Shown here: piece by piece, positions 21,672-34,005 of the stretch
Layout of the letters: each line of letters opens with the position of its first letter
Position numbering within the stretch: position 1 is the stretch's first letter
Source: Isoetes taiwanensis
Lineage: Eukaryota > Streptophyta > Lycopodiopsida > Isoetales > Isoetaceae
Reading direction: 5' to 3'
Length of the DNA stretch: 64,000 nt
NCBI GenBank assembly: GCA_021234155.1
Contig: JAJEKV010000084.1
Location: 868,001-932,000 of the forward strand
Notes under the pieces: model-generated
Seen by the model: the letters and a program-made list of their open reading frames with translations, nothing else
Database searches by the model: none
Told to the model about the DNA's origin: nothing
Position numbers and translations under genes: made by a program

Positions 21672-24201
21672 TCAACATGGTTTGTACATTCTCCACTCTC
21701 TTTTGCTGTAACCATAGGTGTTTTGCTTGTAGTTTGAACTATAAAATCTTAAAGTCAAATCCAAGTTGTTGTCAAGTCGATTTCGTAATTTATTCTTGAT
21801 GAAACTCATGTTGCTGAAACATCGCTCATCTTCTACACTTCCAAGTATCATACACAAGCACAAATCAGCCAGTTTAAAATATTCTGAGATTGCCACTTTC
21901 AAAACATTGTTTGAATTCAGCTTCTGCCATAAACGTGTGACAGCTCCAAAGTCTTGTGGATCTTCCAATTGTGGATATTGTTGATACATAGTGCGGCCAA
22001 ATACTTTGGCTTGTCCTTTCAACATCTCCCAATCAAGTAAACCCTCTATCTTTTCTGAACCAATATACTTTGGGCAGCAAAAGCTTGCTCTAATTACTTC
22101 CATCTTTTTACTAAAATTCTGTCCAACAGCCTCAACACTTTGAATATTGTTCCAAAAATGTGGGAAGACAACACCTAAAGCATCAAGAACATCCCTTGGT
22201 GGAAATCGTGTCCTCAGCTCACTTACTAGATTAGCACATACCTGTACATTGTATTTAGAAAGTAGAGATTAAAATAACATGCATATTTAAAGCAAAGAGC
22301 ATGAAAAACTATAAACCTTGTCGCATACCTGTTTCATATCATCCTTAACCTTGTCAATCAAAAGATGAAAATCACATTCTTGTACATCAGCACGCCTTTT
22401 GTAGTTGCCTCTTCCACATTCCTTTCTAAAATACAAAGGAATTAATTCACCCGTCACACTAATGCACAACAGCCCTGCATCATACTTTAGAGCACTTCCA
22501 TTGCTGCCTATATTTACCATGTTATTCCACAAAGCAAAATCATCTTCATGTCTTTTAAAACATGTTATACCAGCAATATGATCATCTGCATATAAGTTTT
22601 CAATCTCACGTTCAACATCTTTCCTTGTCTCAGTATATTCAAGAATAGTGATTTGCCTCTCTTGAGACACCTTCATCAAATAATTTAGCTTGGCTAACAA
22701 TGGTTGCACTGCAAAGAGTGTAAGCATTGTTTCACAATTTGACATTAACTGGAGCAACTCGAAAGCCTTAAGAGATGTGTTATTATCTTCATCGGTTAAA
22801 TAAAGCTCATTGGCCAAACCAATCAATGAGACATACTCCTCACATAACCTTTTAATAGGCCCATACAATGATATCCATCTAGTAGCAACATGCCATCAGT
22901 AATACCAACAGCAAACTCCTTGAAAGCGGACAGCCTTTGTGGACTCTTGCAAAAAAACTTATATGATGCATGAACAAGAAACTCAACTCTACTCACGTTT
23001 TGTGAATTAGAGAGCGTTTTGTAGGCTAAGTTTGTCCTATGAGACATGCAGTGTATAACATTCATGTAAGGAGCCAAATTGTCTTGAAGTCTTATGCCCA
23101 AACCTGTTCTCTTTCCTTGCATGACGGTAGCGCCATCTGCTCCAAAGCATATCATCTTCTTTGCAAGATCAAGTGGCGACAATCTAGTAACATTATCCAA
23201 GCATTCTTTTACCACATTAAACAAAGTTTCTGCCACAGAATCAGTGCCAAGCTTCCGGATTGCTAAAAAATAAGAGACACGTTGAAAATTGACAACATTA
23301 TAAAGATGCATTGCCATCCAAGAAGTGTTGTCTACTGCTGTGACTTCATCTAATGATAAGGATAAGAAAGTAGAGGCCTTTACCACATTTTGAAGTTCAA
23401 GTTTTAGAACTTCACCCATGAAACTAGCAAGCTCCCAACCAGCAGTCTCACTCCAATGTCTCATAGGGCAGCCACGAATTTTTTCTGCCAAGAACAGATC
23501 TAACATGCAAGGGTAGTCACCCATTGGTTTTCCTTTAGACAACAAATGGAATATAACCCGCATTTGAACAACCTTTGCATCAAACGATTTTTATCAGCTC
23601 TAGAAAAGATGGAATGAATAGGAGTGGTCTTTCTTGCAATTTGTTCTACCAGCAACAAATTTTTCTCATAGCCTTTTAAAAACTTCATGTGCTTATTTTT
23701 TGGATCATATGTGATATGCTCTACAAGCTTCCCATCTATTCCTTTCACCATTTGTGATAATTTACCATGATGCTTAACAATGGTATCGTACTTGCATTGA
23801 AAACGGATAGTTCTATTCAAAGCATGTGTGCATACTTTACACTTCACCCACTCTACACCATCTGCATCAATAAGCTGTTCAATGTAAGGGAACTCTTCTA
23901 ACCACTCAATTCTAAATGTGCGACCAATAACAAATGCATTTTTCAATTTCTTCCTTTGATTGGACTTATTTGAATCATCCCCATCATTCAATCCCCTCTT
24001 TTGACCAGATTTAACTGAACCAATATCTTCATTAGAATCACCTTTGTCATTAGAGTCGTCATCATCCTCGACATATTGGCTCTCATCAAAATAACTGCCT
24101 TCATCTTCTTCATCGGTACTTATTTGTATATTCTCATCACAAAATGCATCCTTACTCTTGCTTGAGAAGTCATGCAAGGTCCATTGTCGTTGAGGAGCCA
24201 T
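21672..24201 (-). pseudogene. hAT transposase, copy 1
   Basis: ATG at 24201 opens MAPQRQWTLHDFSSKSKD, followed by an acidic region, a nuclear-type basic stretch (KRGLNDGDDSNKSNQRKKLK) and a BED-like zinc finger (VKCKVC....H..KHHGK). The RNase H-like catalytic region gives SLSLDEVTAVDNTSW (first Asp), CFGADGATVMQGKRTG (second Asp) and VIHCMSHRTNLA. The hAT dimerisation domain is SVEDERCFSNMSFIKNKLRN near the C-terminus. A short intron is supported at 22244-22327 (donor CAG/GTATGC, acceptor TACAG/GTATGT) joining DDMKQ to VCANLVSEL. It is of the ZNF862-like plant group. One base is missing at about 23586 relative to copy 2 (gattttTat against gattttGTat), breaking the frame, and 112 bp are lost near the end. 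Non-functional as read. Confidence 0.9.
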
Positions 24202-25544
24202 GGATAATCTACAATAGAGACAAAAAGATATTTATCAAACCGAGAAGGTTGGACTACCACATCAAGAACATAGCTTGCACTTTGCATGTTTTTCCAATTT
24301 TAAAAGACTAAAATTTAATATTTATATTATCAACACAAATATTATGGTACAAGATGCATGCATCCCATCTAAAAGGGTAATGCAACCCCTAATTTGTGAT
24401 CAAGATTCCTTCTACTAGTTTTAATGAAGATAAAAATGAGAATAATAGCATGCATGTATAAACAGGTTCACAATAGATATGGTGCACAAAGAGCTCGAGA
24501 TACTAATGCTAATATGGAGAGACCTATGCATTCACACGTGACTTAGAGTTTTCATTTCTTACAAGTTACAAGCTTTACTTTAAATGTCATTACAATCTCC
24601 TTACAAGATCTACTTTAAATACAATAAAATAAGAGCTACATTAAATGGTGGGCTCACGATATCCAACTTCTATTTTGTTTTGAAGAAGGCACATCAATAG
24701 TAAATATCCTTACAAGGCTACAATAGTCTAATGCATTAATGGTTCTATATAAAATGGTAAATAAATAAGGTAACTTTACCATTTCTATGGCTCAAGCACA
24801 TCGTTTTCTAAACGTCTTAATCACCTCATTCCCTACACGATTCTTGCAAGCTTTCTCCAAAAAAAAAAGCCTAAGAGCAATAAAAAATGGACAATGATTT
24901 CTATGGCACGTCTTCTCATACATATCTAGGTCACGTATATGCTTGTAAGCTATATTCTAATGCACAAAGAGCAAAAGACTATATAAAAAATGGTAAATCG
25001 ATGGGAATACCTTATCACTTTCAGCTTTTATAGAGACAAATCGGATCAGAAAAGGAGCTTCTGAATATATCGTTTTTGAGGAGGTCACATCATTCCTTGT
25101 GAGCATATAACCAATCAGTTTCTGCAGCATTCCCTTACATGGAAACCTGCAAGTCAAAACAGATAAACATTATTATATCTTTTGGTGATGCGATAGGAAT
25201 AGCAAGCAAGACGTTTTTGCATATGCCTTTACCCTAACGTCAAGAGCACATAAAAATTTGGCGAATCCCTTTTTAAAACACTCCCCTGCTTCTATATCTA
25301 TGGCAAAATAAGCATATGACTGAACTCCAACTCTGCTTGGCGATGCGGCGATTCCTCTTTGCTCCTAGGGCAGATAGAATTCCAAAAATGCGAAACCATA
25401 GTGCGGGAAAATAAGTCCAGTTTTATGTTTGGCGATTTTTATTTTTTTTCATATACGAGAGGTCATTAAAAATTCGCCAAGGTTTTTTACAAAAACCCAA
25501 AAAAATTGCCTTTTTACGAAAATTCGCCCTTAAAATTTTCGATG
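24202..25544. other. hAT copy 1 subterminal non-coding DNA
   Basis: AT-rich sequence from transposase start to the right terminus. It matches 39340-40662 of copy 2 almost throughout. An extra block at about 24413-24438 is absent from copy 2 and resembles the interior of the MITE at 2340-2366. 'attcgcc' and its complement 'ggcga' recur near the end as likely subterminal transposase-binding repeats. Confidence 0.6.
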
Positions 25545-25552
25545 GTGTTAGG

Positions 25553-26751
25553 CTATGGAAGCCAACAAAGTCAAGTAGTAAGGTAGTTAGAATTGTTGGC
25601 TCTAAGGTCTTCTTGCTCAATCTTGCAAGGCATTTGGGTTCTAGTGAGACTTGACTAGGAACACCACCATACGGTAGTTTATGGAGTAGTCAAAACTCTT
25701 ATAAGCAGGGTTTAGAGAGTCGCCAAAACTCCTATTAGTACATCATCCAAGCTGAGTAATAGATAAATTCTATGCCAAACTGTAAATTGGATGCATACGA
25801 CTTTAAGAATTCACTTCCAAAAGCAAAGGATTGCTTGATTTTTTGAAAGGGGAAGGAAAAGGATTTCCTAGCCTCTAGAAAGAATAAGCAAGATGGAATG
25901 CGATGGCATTATCAAACTTATCACATGGTGGCTTAGAATATATTTGATGAAGGAAAATTGCTTATTCTACCCTAAGAAAAAGGGGTCACGAATTGGAATG
26001 TGAATGTGGAACCCAAAATTGTTGAGGAAAGGGTTCACCTAATAAAGATTTGAAGGTCGACAAACTTAGGAAGAACGTTTTCCTAGAGGAATGGCGTTAT
26101 GCTGACAGGGCCAGGCATGCTATGGAGACCTAAAAGGGCAGAGTTTGAACCATCACTACTTGTTATCAAAGTAAAGGATTCTTGAGATGCTTGGAGCAAG
26201 AGAATCAACTCTGGGAGTTGTGATAGAGAATCCAATTGGAATTCATGATTAGTCATAATTGGTGTATTGGCTATTTATGGAGCAAGGTCTCCAGAAATGC
26301 AAGGATTAACCTGCGGTTAATGTTGCAAAAGATCTCTGATGAATGATCAGAGTGTGAATGGTACAATTATTAGAAGCTTATTTCTAATTAGACCCTGGGG
26401 CAGTATATGGTCATTACCACTGTATTACTTATAAGAAGCAGGGTCTTATGTAGCATAATATTCTTAGATCTAGATCAAGAATATTGAATTCACATGGGTT
26501 AGTGAATTCACCTGACTAGCATCAGGTACTTAGTTGCACTAAGTGTCAACTAAGAGACAAACTGGGCCTCTATTCTAGTCCAAAAAGTTGGTAAATGCAT
26601 CATAAAAAAGCTGGGATTCTTGATGGACGAATAAACAAAAGGATCCAGGAAAGTCAATGAATACAGCATATGAGTTGAGTTAGAACTTATGAATGGATTA
26701 GGATTGCACCCTATTCCGCATAAGTCAACTCAAGAAAGCAATATTGTCCAT
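25553..26751. other. no gene seen; flank shared with 3083-5689 and 34001 onward
   Basis: Once the hAT and copia insertions are removed this stretch joins 5689 on the left and 34001 on the right. The right side encodes the tail of a plus-strand gypsy pol, so this may be older gypsy interior, but no conserved box can be read here. Confidence 0.35.
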
Positions 26752-27344
26752 GAAGAATTTTAAACACAATGATTCTAGTAGATAATCTATTCAAAGATAA
26801 AATTGAATAGAAAACAAGCAAGAACTCTAGCAATTTTCTTACTTTAGTTTGTCTCCAACAACTTCACAATAGCTCTTCAAATATAAAGCAATGGTTTATC
26901 AAACCTTATATTTGCTACAGTAAAGTTACTGTAGCGTTGGTATTGACCAAGCTACTGTAGCTTGGTTGACTTGCATCCGACAACCCAAGCTTTAGATCGA
27001 ATCACCCATCCGACACCTGCATTCCACTGTAACATCACACATAACAAATTTAATACATCTTTCTTTTGTTATAGCTCAGGATCCGGCCGCCTAGGCGCAC
27101 CGATCGAGCTAGGCTTATCCGCTGATACCCAAAGGGGAAAGTTTGAATCAGTTTTCCCCCTTCGATCCATATTAGGTGTCATAACAATATAAAATATGCT
27201 CCTTCATTAACCTTATGGTTCAATGGTTCAAAACCCCTTTCGATTTAAGCAATCATCACTTGCATAGATTAAGCAAACTCCAACCTTAAAATGATGTCTT
27301 CAACCTTAGCTGAAACACCAATTATAACATGAATTATTCTAACA
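26752..27344 (-). repeat. copia 3' LTR (element orientation)
   Basis: 593 bp, ending (plus strand) in attctaaca. It includes an extra 18 bp around 26926-26943 ('taaagttactgtagcg') missing from the other LTR. Confidence 0.93.
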
Positions 27345-27357
27345 TTCCCCCTTCATG
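27345..27357 (-). promoter_or_regulatory. copia polypurine tract
   Basis: On the minus strand CATGAAGGGGGAA abuts the TGTTAG LTR start. Confidence 0.85.
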
Positions 27358-29061
27358 TTATAAACCAGACACCTGATCAAACACTTCAGCTCTGTAAATC
27401 TTTTCTCTGGCAGTGCCTTAGTGAGCAGATCTGCTAACTGTTTCAAAGTGTTTACATATGTTAATCTTACTATGCTTTTCCCAACTATTTCTCAGTTCCA
27501 AATCGATGTGTTTTGATCTCTCATGAAACACAGGATCCTTTGTCATTGCTATGCAACTTGTATTGTCACAGTATAACTCTGTTGCTTTGTCCTGATTGTG
27601 ACCAAGTTCTATCAAGAGTCTTCTTTCCCATATAATTTCTTTTGTGGCCAACAATGCTGAGGCATATTCAGCCTCAGCACTAGACATTGCAGTTGCATTC
27701 TGCTTTTTACACTTCCAACTAACTGGAGCTCCCCCTAAAAATGTTAGATAGCCTGAGGTAGATTTCCTACTATCTAAATCTCCTCCCCAGTCAGCATCAC
27801 AGTATGCTATTAATTTCAGATTTTCAGAACAGTAACTAATGCCATGGTTCATGGTCCCCTTCAAATACCTTAAGACTCGTTTTGAAGCTACCCAGTGCTC
27901 CCTCCCTGGATCATTGTTGTATCTACTCAACATGTTTGCAACATAAGCTATATCAGGCCTAGTGCAGTTAGCTACATAGGCTAGGCAACCAACCAATGAC
28001 ATATATGGTACACTGATCATTTCTTCTCGTTCTGCATCAGTCTTGGGACTCATTTTTGCAGATATCTTACATCCTGGGACTATAGGAGTTCTGCAAATGT
28101 TACAATCATTCATTTTGAACTTAGTAAGCATTCCTTCAATCTGTCCCTTCTGTGTCAAATTTAATATCTTATTAGCTCTGTCTCTATGTACCTCAATTCC
28201 CAGGAATTTCTTCAGCTCACCAAGATCAGACATCTTAAACTTGCTCCTCAAAATGTTCTTACAATGATCCAGAATCTTTATGCCATTTGATACCATTATG
28301 TTATCATCTACATAAAGTGCTATTATGCACCACTCAGCTCCTCTATGAAATTTATATAGATTTCCATCATTCTGCAATTTAGCAAAGCCCTGTTCTTTGA
28401 GGAAAGAATCAATGCACTTGTACCATTCTCTTGGCGACTGTTTAAGACCATAAACAGCCTTATTAAGTTTCCATACTTTCCCTGCTTTTTCTTCAAAACC
28501 TGGTGGTAATCTCATGTAAATTTCCTCTTCTAACCTTGCATTTAGAAATGGTATATTTACGTCCATATGGTGAACTTCTAAATCTGCTGCATTAGCGATT
28601 GATAACAACATCCTTATGCTATTCATTTTAACAAGTGGAGAAAAAGTCTCCTCATAGTCCTGTCCATACTTCTGGGTAAAACCCTGAGCTACCAAACGTG
28701 CTTTGAACTTAGGAGTTACTCCATCTGCTTCTGTTTTAATCTTGAAAATCCACTTGTTACCAACAATATTTTTCCCACTTGGCATATCCACCAGTTCATA
28801 GGTATTCGTTCTACTAAAGGATTGCATTTCAGCTTGCATAGCCTTCAGCCATTCTTTACAGTCAGGAGAGTTCATTGCTTCATCATAAGACTTAGGTACT
28901 GAGATATCCAAATGCATTAAAATTTCAAAGAGACTAAGTACTTCACCTTCATTTTCTCTAAGTCTTTTGCTCCTGCCCATGTTGTCTCGTCCTAATGATT
29001 CTAAACTGGCTGCACCCTCTCGAAGTATTTCTGCCTCAGTCCTTCGCCTTCTTTTCAGCAT
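27358..29061 (-). pseudogene. copia pol: reverse transcriptase and RNase H
   Basis: A long open stretch of 547 codons from 29061 to 27418 holds RT and RNase H. Readable boxes are WLKAMQAEM, NKWIFKIKTEADG, ARLVAQGFTQ, DVNIPFLNARL (first catalytic Asp, about residue 167), NKAVYGLKQSPREWY, ALYVDDNIMV (YVDD at 250-253), then RNase H with YCDADWGGD, SSAEAEY and YCDNTS. Near the C-terminus the frame shifts; the expected QLADLLTKALPEKRF is readable in another frame down to the stop beside the polypurine tract. It is separated from the upstream integrase part by a stop and frameshift at about 29062-29073. Catalytic residues are intact. Confidence 0.93.
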
Positions 29062-29072
29062 TTCTCCTTGAT

Positions 29073-29634
29073 TTACTCTGGTTGCTCAGGTGCAATTTCA
29101 GGTTCCATACTTTCAGCCTGCACACTTTGAGTATCAGCATCATTAGATTCAGTTAACAAATGTTTAACATTTATTTCATCATCATCATCATCGTTCACTG
29201 TACTACTAGATTCAGTTTGTGCAATCTCAACATTTTCTTTTCTTTCCTCTTTGCTATCAGCAGTAAGATCTTGGCTGTTAATCTTGGGCAGCACTTTATA
29301 AAACTGTTCTTCATCAAACAACACATCTCTGCTTATTATAATCTTCCTGTTACTTGGATCATACAATCTATATGCTTTAGATTGTTGATCATATCCCACC
29401 AAGTAAGTTATATAAGCCTTGTCATCCAGTTTCTTTCTCAGTTCATCAGGTACATGGACAAATGCCAAGCAGCCATAGGCCTTAAGCCTTTCATATTTAG
29501 GTAACTTTTCTGACCACAATACTTCAGGGATTTCCCCTTTAATGCTTATAGATGGCAATGAATTCTGAACATACACTGCAGTCTTCACAGCCTCTTCCCA
29601 AAGGAAATTAGGCAAGCTAGAATATTTGAGCATA
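29073..29634 (-). pseudogene. copia integrase C-terminal part and linker
   Basis: This is the continuation of the integrase downstream of the insertion: LKYSSLPNFLWEEAVKTAVY, then ERLKAYGCLAFVHVP and RDVLFDEE, then an acidic linker (NDDDDDE). LPNFLWEEA and KAYGCLAFVHVP are standard copia integrase tail boxes. It joins the upstream part across 29635-31361. It ends with a stop at 29073 just before the RT reading frame. Confidence 0.9.
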
Positions 29635-31361
29635 GGGTGTAAATATGGTAATGCTACCCAAAAAGCACTATCCGGACAAGTGCTTTAAGTGCTTTAGGTG
29701 CTTTACCCTCGAGTGCTTTTTCATTCAACGACCTCGGGGGGTTGTTACTCCAGAAATAGGATGGATCATTCCGTGGAGGTAAGGATCGATGAGATGGATG
29801 ATCCCGCGGTGGGAGATCTCCGAAATGGTAAGGATCGCTGACGAGGATCTTCAAGGGCGGGAACTCCATTGGCGGGAACTCCATTGGCGGGACAAGATTG
29901 ATGGAGTTTCTCTTTTTCAATGCAATATAAGAACACCTAATTAGAGTTCAAATCGGCATAGAAATCATATAGGTGAATTAACAATCTTTTATTGCAATTT
30001 GATTTAGATTGATAATTCAATCTCATTTGCATTGGAGATTGAATTGTGGGCAGCTCTCTTGAAAGCATCCATTTAACTTAGGAAGAAGCTTTTTTTAGGA
30101 TTCAAATCAAGTGAGAAGAGACAATCTGATTACTCTTTGTTTTTCTTAAGAGTATTTTTGTTACATTCTTTCAATGTATTATGCATCTCTAATGTTGTAT
30201 CCTAGATCTACGTTATTTTTTTTTCCCCAAATGGGAAAATTGGCGAGCACTCAGACATTGATATCTTGAGTTCTACCAATCTATTTAGAGCGATTTCATT
30301 TTGATCTAGAAGTATACTTCGGTCTCTTTCTTTTGCAATCAAAATCACATAAACCGATCTCTGAGGAGGAGTGAGAAATAGCCTCTCAAACTTGGCTGAT
30401 TTTCTGTTACAGTGGGTGCAGAAATTGATGTCACAAGAATATACAAAATTCAGACTTTAATATCTTGAGTGGTGCTGATCGGTTTTGAGTGATCTCACAT
30501 GCATTTAAAACTAGACACTTAGCACTTTCTCCATGCAATTTAAATCACTCAAATCTGAGCTATGAGGAGTGAGAAACAGTCTCTCAAAGTTCTGATTTTT
30601 TGTTACTGTGTTCTGATTTTTGTCACAGAAATATACCAAAACTCAGAATTTGATATCTTGAGTTTTAATGAATAATTTTTGATGATTTTACCTGCATCTA
30701 AAAGTAGACACTATGGCCTTTCTCTTGCAGTTTAAATCAATTAAATCTGAGCTTGGATGCGGGAGAAATGACCTCTCAAAGTTGGTCAATTTTCACTAAT
30801 AGTGGGTTAACATTGTCTTTTATGTGATCATTGTTGTTCTATATTGTTGTGAGTAGTCTTGCGTGCATTCACATTTCGTCATTTACATTATTGATCAAGC
30901 TTTGTTAATCAGAGTTTTGAGATCCTTTTGTATCAAAGCAATCTTAATACATTCTTGCAATTCCGTCTCGTATTAAAACAATCTTAATAATCGTTCATGC
31001 AATTCCATTACTTCTTAGTTTTATCCTTGCAATTCCATTACTTCTTTTTGAACAGACAACCAGTCTTCTTTGTTTGTTATTTTCTCTCTAACTTTCTCCA
31101 TACTCTATTGAAACCAATCCAACATCGAAACTGCCATGTAATGTATCTCAGCAAAAAAAAAATTTGACATTACACGGCATCAAAATGCAAAGATTGGAGA
31201 GTATCAGAGGTGATAATTATTAATCTAACTTAGCCGAGAACAAAGTACAGGCAGGAAGCATTTACGGCATGACTTTTGGCCGTGCGCAGCCAAGTGCTTT
31301 AAGTGCTTTAAGTGCTAAGTGCTTTCGCGTTTTTTTGGGTAGCATTACCATATTTACACCC
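29635..31361. mobile_element. 1.7-kb TIR transposon inserted in copia integrase
   Basis: Ends are inverted repeats of about 28 bp beginning GGGTGTAAATATGGTAATGC, followed by several copies of 'AAGCACTT/aagtgctt'. CATA flanks both sides (29631-29634, 31362-31365), a 4-bp target duplication, and removing the element restores the integrase reading across 'RSM/LKYSS'. No transposase is visible. The interior carries three diverged copies of a roughly 195-bp unit at 30255-30800. GGGT termini plus a 4-bp duplication match the MITE at 2126-2446. Superfamily unassigned; Sola-type elements have 4-bp duplications and would be worth testing. Confidence 0.8.
30255..30800. repeat. three-copy internal repeat, about 195 bp
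   Basis: Copies begin near 30259, 30460 and 30651 with 'ga/atatcttgagt'. They share 'ctagaagta.ac', 'caat.taaatca', 'gag.ag.gagaaa...cctctcaaa' and '.ttttctgttacagtg'-like segments. Confidence 0.65.
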
Positions 31362-33389
31362 CATACTTCTAACAGCATTAAGAATTGTCCTATTCTTTCT
31401 TTCAGCAACTCCATTTTGCTGAGGGGAAAATCTACAAGTCAGCTGCCTCTTAATGCCATGTTTGTTACAATAAAGCTTAAATTCATTTGACATGAACTCA
31501 CCTCCTCTATCTGAACGTAAACACTTGATTTTCCTTCCAGTTTCCAGCTGAACTTCATTTGCAAAGTTTTTGAAAGCTTCGAGTGCTAAATCCTTTGTTC
31601 TCAAACAATAAACTTTAGTGAACCTGCTATAGTCATCAATGAATGTCATGAAATATCTTTTTCCTGACAAACTAGTTACATTTAAGGGTCCACATAAGTC
31701 TGTATGGACCAGATCCAGCTTGTGCTTTGCTCTTTTTAATGATTTTTTAAATGGGAGTTTTGCATGCTTTCCCAAGATACATCCAACACATTTAAAATTC
31801 CTGTCAGTTTCTGCAGTGCCCTTTATCAATCCCTTCTTAATCATAAGCTTCACTGTGTTAGAATTCACATGACACATCCTTTCATGCCAAGTTTTGACAT
31901 TTGGGCATGTTATCATATTTATTTCAGGAGCTACACAATGATCAACATTTAAACCAAACAGATTGCCAACCCTTTTGCCAATGAACTTTAATTTATTGCT
32001 GAAAAACACTTTACAATGTAATCTCTCAAACAAAACCTTATACCCAAGGTCTACAAGCTGACACACAGAAATCAAGTTTCTAACTAAGCCTGGCACACAG
32101 AGCACATTTTCCAGTTTGACTGCTTTCCCATCAAGGTCGAATAATTCCAGCATCCCAGAGTCCTTGACTTCTTGTAAATCTCCATTGCCTAATTGTACGT
32201 GTGCTCCATGTAATTTTTTGCAATTCTTGAGTGAATGAGAAGACGAGGTCACTGTCCTCTCAGCTCCTGAATCTATAATCATCATGTTATGATTGGTTTT
32301 GCCATGCATTAAATGATATAACTCAGGACTTCTTACCTCTTCATCTTCATTATGTTCGTCCTCATCTCCACGAGCTTCCTGTGCAAGATTTAAAGATGGA
32401 TTATCCTTAGTACCTTCTTTGCCTTTATATGTACCTGTTACTTTGGTTATTCTGCCCCTGCCCTTTCCTTTGAAACCTTGCCCTCTTGGGCTTGAGCAAT
32501 TTGAAGCAAAATGCCCCTTACCTTCACAATTATAGCAGACTACCTCTCTCCCTGCTTTCTTATCACAGTCCGCTTTCAAATGACCATATTTGTTACAATT
32601 GTAACATGGACCAATTCTCTCCTTGTTTGCAACATCATTTCCCTTTTTTGTTCTGAATTTTCCAGCATACAACACCTCTGTGGCTTCTTCTTCCTCTTGA
32701 CCCATTTGTTTCTGTTCAAACTCAGTCCTTATTATTTGAATGGCATGTTCCTTTGACCTAGCAATGTTTCTCAAAAGTGTGGCCAGATAAGCATTATGAG
32801 AGACTGCCCTTGACAAAGCTAAAAGCTGATACTCTTCATTTAGAATTACCCCTGCTCCTTCTAAATCAGCAATGATTGAATCAAAATTTTCAAGAAACTC
32901 GGTAATATTTTCTTTATCATGAAGTTTCAATTTTCTCAGTTGCTTTTCCAGCACATCTATCTGGGAAGAGGTTTTGGCTTCATAGTTCTTAATCATGTAT
33001 AACCACATTTCCCTGGGGCTTAACCCTCTGAGCTTAAGTTTAATAGCAGGCCCAACCTTACAACTAATAATTGCTTGAGCCTCTTTAATTTTGAGTTCAT
33101 CATCTACCTGAATGCTTGCAGAGGTTGCAGAGTCCTTTCCTCCACTTGTTTCAGCATCTCCACCAACCGTGGAACCATCTCTGCTTGAACTGGAACTAGC
33201 TCCTGCAACATTTGCAGACGCTGCACTAGCATTAGCAGCAGATCGCCTACCTGCATTTGGATCAACCAAATGCCATAACTTCTCAAATTCCAGAACCTCC
33301 TGGATGCTTTGTTTCCAAACTTGGAAACCACTTTCCCCTTTGAAGACCTCAATGGCATTAAGCAAGTTAGCCCCAAATCTACTAGACAT
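31362..33389 (-). pseudogene. copia gag, protease and integrase core
   Basis: The open frame runs from an ATG at 33425, which overlaps the primer site, so the in-frame ATG at 33389 (MSSRFGANLLNAIEVFKG) is the likelier start. Numbered from 33425: gag 13-260; two CCHC knuckles, CYNCNKYGHLKADC (274-287) and CYNCEGKGHFASNC (297-310); protease MIIDSGAERT (Asp about 385); integrase HHCC finger (H514, H519, C546, C549); core D576 in LVHTDLCGP, D639 in RSDRGGEF, E675 in GVAERKN. All catalytic residues are present. The frame runs into the transposon at 31361 and ends inside it. Before that insertion this part was intact. Confidence 0.95.
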
Positions 33390-33407
33390 GATTATCTCTT
33401 CTTGGAT

Positions 33408-33424
33408 CTCTGGCTCTGATACCA
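33408..33424 (-). promoter_or_regulatory. tRNA-Met(i) primer-binding site of copia element
   Basis: Minus strand TGGTATCAGAGCCAGAG starts one base after the LTR end at 33426. Confidence 0.92.
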
Positions 33425-33425
33425 A

Positions 33426-34000
33426 TGAAGAATTTTAAACACAATGATTCTAGTAGATAATCTATTCAAAGATAAAATTGAATAGAAAACAAGCAAGAAC
33501 TCTAGCAATTTTCTTACTTTAGTTTGTCTCCAACAACTTCACAATAGCTCTTCAAATATAAAGCAATGGTTTATCAAACCTTATATTTGCTACAGGTATT
33601 GACCAAGCTACTGTAGCTTGGTTGACCTGCATCCGACAGCCCAAGCTTTAGATCGAATCACCCATCCGACACCTGCATTCCACTGTAACATCACACATAA
33701 CAAATTTAATACATCTTTCTTTTGTTATAGCCCAGGATCCGGCCGCCTAGGCGCACCGATCGAGCTAGGCTTATCCGCTGATACCCAAAGGGGAAAGTTT
33801 GAATCAGTTTTCCCCCTTCGATCCATATTAGGTGTCATAACAATATAAAATATGCTCCTTCATTAACCTTATGGTTCAATGGTTCAAAACCCCTTTCGAT
33901 TTAAGCAATCATCACTTGCATAGGTTAAGCAAACTCCAACCTTAAAATGATGTCTTCAACCTTAGCTGAAACACCAATTATAACATGAATTATTCTAACA
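33426..34000 (-). repeat. copia 5' LTR (element orientation)
   Basis: 575 bp, nearly identical to 26752-27344 except for the 18-bp gap and a few substitutions. Confidence 0.93.
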
Positions 34001-34005
34001 GTCCA

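Larger units (their letters stand above)
5690..25544 (-). mobile_element. hAT transposon copy 1, interrupted by a nested LTR retrotransposon
   Basis: The left end CAGGGAAAATTTTAAG at 5690 and right end (reverse complement CATCGAAAATTTTAA) at 25544 are imperfect terminal inverted repeats. The 8-bp duplication GTGTTAGG lies at 5682-5689 and 25545-25552, as expected for hAT. Element DNA covers 5690-5927 and 21560-25544; 5928-21559 is a gypsy element. The arms match the second copy at 36613-40662 nearly base for base. The transposase is on the minus strand at 21672-24201. This copy keeps about 670 bp of the transposase that copy 2 lacks, but has lost 112 bp near the C-terminus and one base in the N-terminal part. 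Confidence 0.92.
26752..34000 (-). mobile_element. Ty1/copia LTR retrotransposon
   Basis: LTRs at 26752-27344 and 33426-34000 start TGTTAG and end CA in element orientation. The 5-bp duplication GTCCA lies at 26747-26751 and 34001-34005. Gene order gag, protease, integrase, RT, RNase H defines copia. The LTRs differ by a handful of substitutions plus one 18-bp gap near 26930, pointing to a recent insertion. Integrase is broken by a 1.7-kb TIR element at 29635-31361. Confidence 0.95.

Noticed and set aside
29654..29920. 88-codon minus-strand ORF with PPMEFPPMEFPP
   Set aside because: Low-complexity sequence of the TIR element; no transposase motif.
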